64,000 nt of DNA, from positions 2,790,001-2,854,000 of the forward strand of contig NZ_CP053660.1 in NCBI RefSeq assembly GCF_013177455.1. The letters run 5' to 3'. The position numbers and the translations under genes were made by a program. This stretch comes from Nocardioides marmotae. GTDB taxonomy: Bacteria > Actinomycetota > Actinomycetes > Propionibacteriales > Nocardioidaceae. Below the pieces are notes generated by a model, which worked only from the letters and a program-made list of their open reading frames with translations, was not told the DNA's origin and did not search any database. This document shows, in pieces, positions 59,943-64,000 of this stretch (within the stretch, counting starts at the first letter, position 1; each line of letters starts with the position of its first letter).

Positions 59943-61429
59943 GCGCGGCGCAGCCCGTGGCGACGTACGACGTCGTGGTCGTCGGCGGCGGCGTCGCCGG
60001 GCTGACCGCGGCCTGCTCGGCCGCCGAGCAGGGCGCGCGCGTCGCGCTGCTGGACCGGGCCACCGAGGCCGAGACCGGCGGCAACACCCGCTACACCGAG
60101 GCCTTCCTCCGGATGCGCTCGCTGGAGGAGACCGCCGACGGGCTCGAGGACACCCTGGTCGAGGACTTCATGGGCCACCCCGACCCCAGCGTCGTCCACG
60201 AGGCCGCCGCGGCGCCCGAGCGGCGCAGCGGCCTCTACCGCGCCCTCCACCTCGTCGACCCCGACTACGTCGCCGAGCTGGCCGCGCACGCGCCCGCGAC
60301 GCTGGCGTGGATGAGCGGGCACGGGATGCGCTTCGACGCGCTGCCCACCCCGTTCCTCACCACCTCCACCACCCGGATGGCGCCGGTCGGCGGCGGGCTG
60401 GCGATCGTGGAGACGATGGGCCGGGCCGCGCGCGGCCTCGGTGTGACCTTCCACTTCGAGACCACCGCCCGCGAGCTGCTGACCGACGCCGACGGCGCCG
60501 TCGTCGGCGTGCTTGCCCGCACCGCCGACGGTCCGGTGGAGGTCCGCGGTCGCGTCGTCCTCGCCTCCGGTGGCTACCAGGGCAACGCCGAGCTGATGGC
60601 GCGCTACCACGGGGACAAGGCGCTCACCACGCGCCCGGTCGCCCGCGGCGGGGGCTACAACAAGGGCGAGGGGCTGGAGATGGCGCTCGCCCTCGGCGCC
60701 GCCACCGCCGGCAACTTCTCCCTCTTCCACGCCGAGCCGGTCGACCCGCGCTCCGGTGAGCCCGAGGCCGCGATCTTCTGCTTCCCCCACGGCGTGCTGG
60801 TCAACGCCGCCGGCGAGCGGTTCGTCGACGAGGCGCGCGGCCCGGTCGACGCCTGGTACGAGCGCACCACCCGCGACATCCAGGCCCAGGAGCGCGGCGT
60901 CGCCTGGGTCGTGCTCGACCAGCAGGGCCTCGCCGTGCCGAACCTGCGCGCCGGCATCCGCACCGACCAGCCGCCGGTGCGCGGCGCGACGATCGCCGAG
61001 CTGGCCACGCGCATCGGCGTGCCGCCCGAGGCGCTGGCGCGCACCGTCGCGGCGTACAACACCGCCTGCCCGGACCCCGCCGGCTTCGACCACCACGCGC
61101 CCGACGGGCTCGCCACGACCGGGCTGGCCCCGGCGAAGTCGAACTGGGCGCGCCCGATCGCCGAGGGGCCGTTCGAGGCCTACCCCGTCATGGCTGCGAA
61201 CGTCTTCACCTTCGGCGGGCTGAAGACCACCCCCGCCGCCGAGGTCGTCGACCGCGACGGGCGCCCGATCACCGGGCTGTGGGCCGCGGGCGAGCTGACC
61301 GGGCTCTACTACTCCAACTACACCGGCTCCACCTCGGTGCTGCGCGGCGCGACGTTCGGCCGGATCGCCGGGCGCGAGGCGGCGCTGGCGGGTCTGCCTG
61401 CGGGTCTCCCGGCGGGGGCGTCGGCATGA
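59939..61429 (+). CDS. FAD-dependent tricarballylate-dehydrogenase-like flavoprotein (2)
   Basis: 496 residues. FAD motif VVVVGGGVAGLTAACSAAEQGARVALLDRA, then EAETGGNTRYTEAFLRM, a loop I associate with TcuA, the enzyme that oxidises tricarballylate to cis-aconitate. Also VVLASGGYQGNAELMARY, GYNKGEGLEMALALGAA and C-terminal LWAAGELTGLYYSNYTGSTSVLRGATFGRIAG. It probably removes hydrogen alpha-beta to a carboxylate. ATG at 59939 overlaps the previous stop; its own stop overlaps the next start. Its likeness to TcuA is by eye and should be tested by tree building. Confidence 0.85.
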   Translation: MSAAQPVATYDVVVVGGGVAGLTAACSAAEQGARVALLDRATEAETGGNTRYTEAFLRMRSLEETADGLEDTLVEDFMGHPDPSVVHEAAAAPERRSGLYRALHLVDPDYVAELAAHAPATLAWMSGHGMRFDALPTPFLTTSTTRMAPVGGGLAIVETMGRAARGLGVTFHFETTARELLTDADGAVVGVLARTADGPVEVRGRVVLASGGYQGNAELMARYHGDKALTTRPVARGGGYNKGEGLEMALALGAATAGNFSLFHAEPVDPRSGEPEAAIFCFPHGVLVNAAGERFVDEARGPVDAWYERTTRDIQAQERGVAWVVLDQQGLAVPNLRAGIRTDQPPVRGATIAELATRIGVPPEALARTVAAYNTACPDPAGFDHHAPDGLATTGLAPAKSNWARPIAEGPFEAYPVMAANVFTFGGLKTTPAAEVVDRDGRPITGLWAAGELTGLYYSNYTGSTSVLRGATFGRIAGREAALAGLPAGLPAGASA

Positions 61430-62229
61430 GGATCTGGCACCAGAGCTTCACCGTGCTCGACGACGTGCCGCACTACCGCGCCGCGCTCGCCCGGCACCTG
61501 ACCTCCCAGGCCGCGCCCGGCACCACCATCGACCTGCACGGCATGCGGGCCGGCACCTACCCCTCGGCGTACCCCGGCACCCACATCGGCCACGCCTACC
61601 TCGCCGGGCTGCACAAGGAGCAGTTCGTGCACGCGGCGCTGCGCGCGCAGGACGAGGGGTACGACGCGTTCCTCATCGCCACGATCCCCGACACCGCCTA
61701 TGAGGAGGTGCGCTCGCTGGTCGACATCCCGGTCGTCGCGTTCGGGCACACCTCGCTGCTGATGGCCGGCCTGCTCGGCCAGCGGGTCGGGATCGTGAAC
61801 TTCATCGAGGCGCTCACCCCGCAGCTGCGGCGCAACGTCGCGCACTACCGGCTCGAGGCCCTCGTCGGGCCGATCGTGCAGGTCGCCGCGGGGTTCACCG
61901 ACGTGATGGCCGCGTACGCCGACCCCGGCCCGCTGCTCGCGGCGTTCACCGACGCCGCGCGGCGGGCGATCGCCGAGGGCGCCGACGTCCTCGTGCCCGG
62001 CGAGGGGCCGCTCAACGTGTTCCTCGCCGACCAGGGCGTGCACCGGGTCGACGACGTGCCGGTGCTCGACTCGCTCGGCACGTGCGTGCGGGTCGCGGAG
62101 CTGCGCGCGGCCCAGCACGCCGCGACCGGGCTGCACCCGACCCGCGTCGGGTTCCACTCCTCCCGGCCCGCGCGCGAGGTCGTCGACGCGGCCCGCGCGT
62201 TCTACGGGCTGCCGGAGGCGCTCGGGTGA
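61426..62229 (+). CDS. Asp/Glu/hydantoin racemase-fold protein without the catalytic cysteines
   Basis: 267 residues. The overall pattern of two similar alpha/beta lobes matches hydantoin racemases and maleate isomerases (GYDAFLIATIPDTAYEEVRSLVDIPVVAFGHTSLLMAGLLGQRVGIVNF; GADVLVPGEGPLNVFLAD). The two cysteines that do the proton transfer in the family are replaced by Thr86 and Glu193. Either it catalyses a different reaction (for example a decarboxylation or hydrolysis with Glu as base) or is a binding protein. ATG at 61426 overlaps the stop of the flavoprotein before it (ATGA). Fully coupled into the operon. Confidence 0.8.
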   Translation: MRIWHQSFTVLDDVPHYRAALARHLTSQAAPGTTIDLHGMRAGTYPSAYPGTHIGHAYLAGLHKEQFVHAALRAQDEGYDAFLIATIPDTAYEEVRSLVDIPVVAFGHTSLLMAGLLGQRVGIVNFIEALTPQLRRNVAHYRLEALVGPIVQVAAGFTDVMAAYADPGPLLAAFTDAARRAIAEGADVLVPGEGPLNVFLADQGVHRVDDVPVLDSLGTCVRVAELRAAQHAATGLHPTRVGFHSSRPAREVVDAARAFYGLPEALG

Positions 62230-63590
62230 GCGCCGCCGGGCCGGCCTCGTTCGCGTTCGATCCGGCCGCGTGGGACCTCGAGGTCGACGTGGCCGTCGCC
62301 GGCGGCGGGGCCTGCGGGGTGATGACCGCCTTGCGCGCCGCCCGCGACCCCGACCTGGTCGTCGCGGTCTTCGAGCGGTCGGTGCGGGAGGGGTGCAACG
62401 CCGCCATCTCCAGCGGCAGTCTTGCCGCTGGAGGGACCCGGTTCCAGCGTGAAGCCGGCATCGAGGACTCCCCCGCCCGGCACGCCGCCGACATCCTCGC
62501 GGCCAGCGGCGACGAGGAGTGGGCGCCGGTGGTGCGGGCGCTGTGCGACGTGGCGCCGCTGCTGGTCGAGTGGCTCGCCGACGAGCTCGGCTACCCGGTC
62601 GAGATCGGCGCGGACATGCCGCGCGCGGGGATGTCGGTGCCGCGGCTGCACACCGACGTCGGCCGGCTGGGCGGCGGCCGGCTCATGGCGCACCTGCGGG
62701 CCGCGCTCGCCGACCTGCCGAACGTCGCCTTCGTCGACGAGGCCCCGGTCGTCGAGCTCGTGGTCGAGGACGGCGCGGTCACCGGCCTCGTCGTGGAGCA
62801 GAACGGTGAGCGCCAGCGCGTCCGCGCCGGCTCGGTCGTGCTGGCCACCGACGGGTTCGCCGCCGCGCCGGCCCTGATGGCCGAGCACTGCGCCGACCTC
62901 GGCACCCCCTTCTACGGCGGCGTCTCCAGCGCGACCGGCTCGGCGCTGCCGTGGCTGGCCTCCCTCGGCGCGACCTTCCGCAACATGGGCGCCTGCCTGC
63001 GCAGCGGCCTGGTCGTCGTCGACCACGGGACGCGGGTCTCCCCCGCGCTGCCCTTCAACGGCGCGGTGCTCCTCGACGCCGAGGGCCGCCGGTTCGTCGA
63101 CGAGGAGGCCCACGGGTACTCCTCGATGGCCGGCGTCCTGCGCGACCAGCCCGGCGAGCGGGCCGCGATGGTGTGGGACGCCGAGGCGATGGACGCCACC
63201 CGGCATTCGGAGATGATGCGCGACAGCCTGGCCGCCGGCGCGATCCGCGACCTCCCCGACCTGCCCGCCCTCGCCGCCGCCCTCGGGGTCGCCCCCGACG
63301 CCGCGGCCGCCGCCCTCGAGCCGCTCCCCGGCCGCCGGGCCCTCGCCGCGCCGTACCACCTCGCGTGGGTCACTCACGGCGTCCTCGCCACCCAGGGCGG
63401 CGCCGTCGTCGACACCACCGGCCGCGTCCTCGGCCCCGCCGGCTCCCCCGTCCCCGGCCTGTACGCCGGCGGCGGCACCGCCTGCGGGCTCGCCGGCCCG
63501 TCGTCCTCGGGCTACTCCTCCGGCAACGGCCTGCTCTCGGCCTTCGGCTTCGGCTGGATCATCGGCGACCACCTCGCCGCGCGCGGCTGA
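62226..63590 (+). CDS. FAD-dependent fumarate-reductase-like flavoprotein (3)
   Basis: 454 residues. VDVAVAGGGACGVMTALRAARDPDLVVAVFERS is the FAD motif; GCNAAISSGSLAAGGTRFQREAG replaces the GGNS/T loop of relatives; VVLATDGFAAAPALM and LYAGGGTACGLAGPSSSGYSSGNGLLSAFGFGWIIG form the C-terminal FAD part. It is shorter than the other two and the alanine-rich substrate domain is reduced. It should oxidise or reduce a C-C bond next to a carbonyl. GTG at 62226 overlaps the previous stop (GTGA). Last gene of the operon; three related but divergent flavoproteins in one operon suggest three successive or alternative desaturations. Confidence 0.85.
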   Translation: MSAAGPASFAFDPAAWDLEVDVAVAGGGACGVMTALRAARDPDLVVAVFERSVREGCNAAISSGSLAAGGTRFQREAGIEDSPARHAADILAASGDEEWAPVVRALCDVAPLLVEWLADELGYPVEIGADMPRAGMSVPRLHTDVGRLGGGRLMAHLRAALADLPNVAFVDEAPVVELVVEDGAVTGLVVEQNGERQRVRAGSVVLATDGFAAAPALMAEHCADLGTPFYGGVSSATGSALPWLASLGATFRNMGACLRSGLVVVDHGTRVSPALPFNGAVLLDAEGRRFVDEEAHGYSSMAGVLRDQPGERAAMVWDAEAMDATRHSEMMRDSLAAGAIRDLPDLPALAAALGVAPDAAAAALEPLPGRRALAAPYHLAWVTHGVLATQGGAVVDTTGRVLGPAGSPVPGLYAGGGTACGLAGPSSSGYSSGNGLLSAFGFGWIIGDHLAARG

Positions 63591-63735
63591 CCTGCGCGGG
63601 CCGGGCCGGGCCGGCGCGGCTGACCTGCGCGGGCCGGGCCGGCGCGGCCGGGTCGCGCGGTCGTGTGCCCCACGACGCTGCCGAGCGCGACCTCAGGCAC
63701 ACGACCCCCGCTGCAGGGCGGGCCGGCGGAGGGGC
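63591..63735. repeat. intergenic GC repeats and a long-loop inverted repeat
   Basis: A direct repeat of GCTGACCTGCGCGGGCCGGG (63589-63608 and 63618-63637) is followed by an inverted repeat GGTCGTGTGCC / GGCACACGACC (63659-63669 and 63696-63706) with a 26-base loop. It may act as terminator between the two convergent units or be a protein-binding site. Confidence 0.6.
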
Positions 63736-64000
63736 TCAGCGGCCGTGCGGCTCGGCGGCGAGCCGCCGGACGATGTCGAGGGCGGCGCGCAGGTGCGGCT
63801 CGTCGCGGTCGGCCCGGTGTGCGGCGAGGAGGTCGACCCGGGTGGTCGGGCGGGTCAGCGGGACGTAGACCACCCCGCTGAGCGGGAGCGCCTGCACCGG
63901 CTCCGGCACGACCGCCACCCCCAGGCCGCCGGCCACCAGGGTCGAGGTCTCCCCCACCTCGTGGCGCACGGTCGGCTCGAAGCCGGCGTCGCGGCACAGG
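63736..64000 (-). CDS. LysR-type regulator, C-terminal part (5' end outside window)
   Basis: About 88 C-terminal residues are visible, ending at the stop at 63736. GFEPTVRHEVGETSTLVAGGLGVAVVPEPVQALPLSGVVYVPLTRP is the second half of a LysR substrate-binding domain (the GLGVAVVPE strand-helix is characteristic). The DNA-binding part lies beyond the right edge. It is convergent to the seven-gene operon and may regulate it, although LysR genes usually are divergent from their targets. Confidence 0.75.
   Translation of the reverse strand, partial: LCRDAGFEPTVRHEVGETSTLVAGGLGVAVVPEPVQALPLSGVVYVPLTRPTTRVDLLAAHRADRDEPHLRAALDIVRRLAAEPHGR

Noticed and set aside
59346..62229. Nicotinate-type maleamate amidase/maleate isomerase pair
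   Set aside because: Both proteins lack the cysteines those enzymes need, and no nicotinate hydroxylase or ring-opening dioxygenase of that route lies nearby.
63659..63706. Inverted repeat considered as a confident terminator of the seven-gene operon
   Set aside because: Arms are only 11 bp with a 26-base loop and no T-run; it is listed as a repeat with uncertain role.

Overview
The window is very GC-rich, uses GTG starts often, and carries actinobacterial families throughout: DevR/DevS-type regulators, SCO6745-family protein, DUF4389, DUF2510, IclR-controlled aromatic catabolism and several probable leaderless starts. It looks like a chromosomal segment of a Nocardioides-like soil actinobacterium; the genus is inferred from general likeness, not proven. 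I saw no rRNA, tRNA, CRISPR array, transposase or integrase.

Region 1 (about 1-22,150) resembles a hypoxia/dormancy regulon of the mycobacterial DosR or streptomycete OsdR type. It has a GAF-domain sensor kinase (cut by the left edge), a DevR-like response regulator, three tandem-domain universal stress proteins, a CtpF-like P-type ATPase, a split-barrel flavin protein, a methyltransferase, a zinc alcohol dehydrogenase and two membrane proteins. It also has an energy module: phosphoketolase, acetate kinase and a GNAT/ADP-forming acyl-CoA synthetase fusion. Two almost identical DoxX-like genes close the region. Intergenic palindromes with a core close to GGNCCAARGGNCC recur roughly 50-105 bp before many of these genes and are probably the response regulator's sites. 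The DoxX duplication is bordered by two inverted arrays of a 22-bp repeat.

Region 2 (about 22,490-34,750) encodes the meta-cleavage route for 3-(3-hydroxyphenyl)propionate-type compounds: mhpD-F-E on the minus strand, mhpC-A-B on the plus strand, an MhpT-like transporter and two IclR regulators. A shared GTGYAGATAACGC motif lies before the transporter and before mhpC. A bile-salt-hydrolase-like gene sits between two partial copies of the mhpB/flavin-reductase junction, followed by a flavin reductase fused to an IclR-like effector domain.

Region 3 (about 34,800-41,700) is accessory DNA with a HicA/HicB-type toxin-antitoxin pair, a decayed third copy of the flavin reductase 3' end, a zinc-ribbon DUF4145 protein, small membrane and surface proteins, a PASTA lipoprotein, a PH-like protein, a DUF2510/TSP3/Ltp mosaic protein and one frameshifted gene.

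Region 4 (about 41,790-55,960) holds HsaA/HsaC/HsaD-like aromatic (possibly steroid-derived) ring hydroxylation and cleavage genes, a sugar-type ABC importer, two MFS exporters, a double TetR regulator, a GlcG/HbpS-like protein and a third IclR regulator. The motif (T/G)A(T/G)CGATCAC occurs before that IclR gene (twice), before the hsaA-like operon and before mhpC, suggesting a linked regulon.

Region 5 (56,119-63,590) is a tightly coupled seven-gene operon: an isocitrate-lyase/PEP-mutase family enzyme, three different flavoprotein dehydrogenases, an SDR, an isochorismatase-fold protein without the usual cysteine and an Asp/Glu-racemase-fold protein without either usual cysteine. I cannot match it to a known pathway, and it is the best candidate for something undescribed. 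A LysR-like gene, cut by the right edge, follows on the opposite strand.
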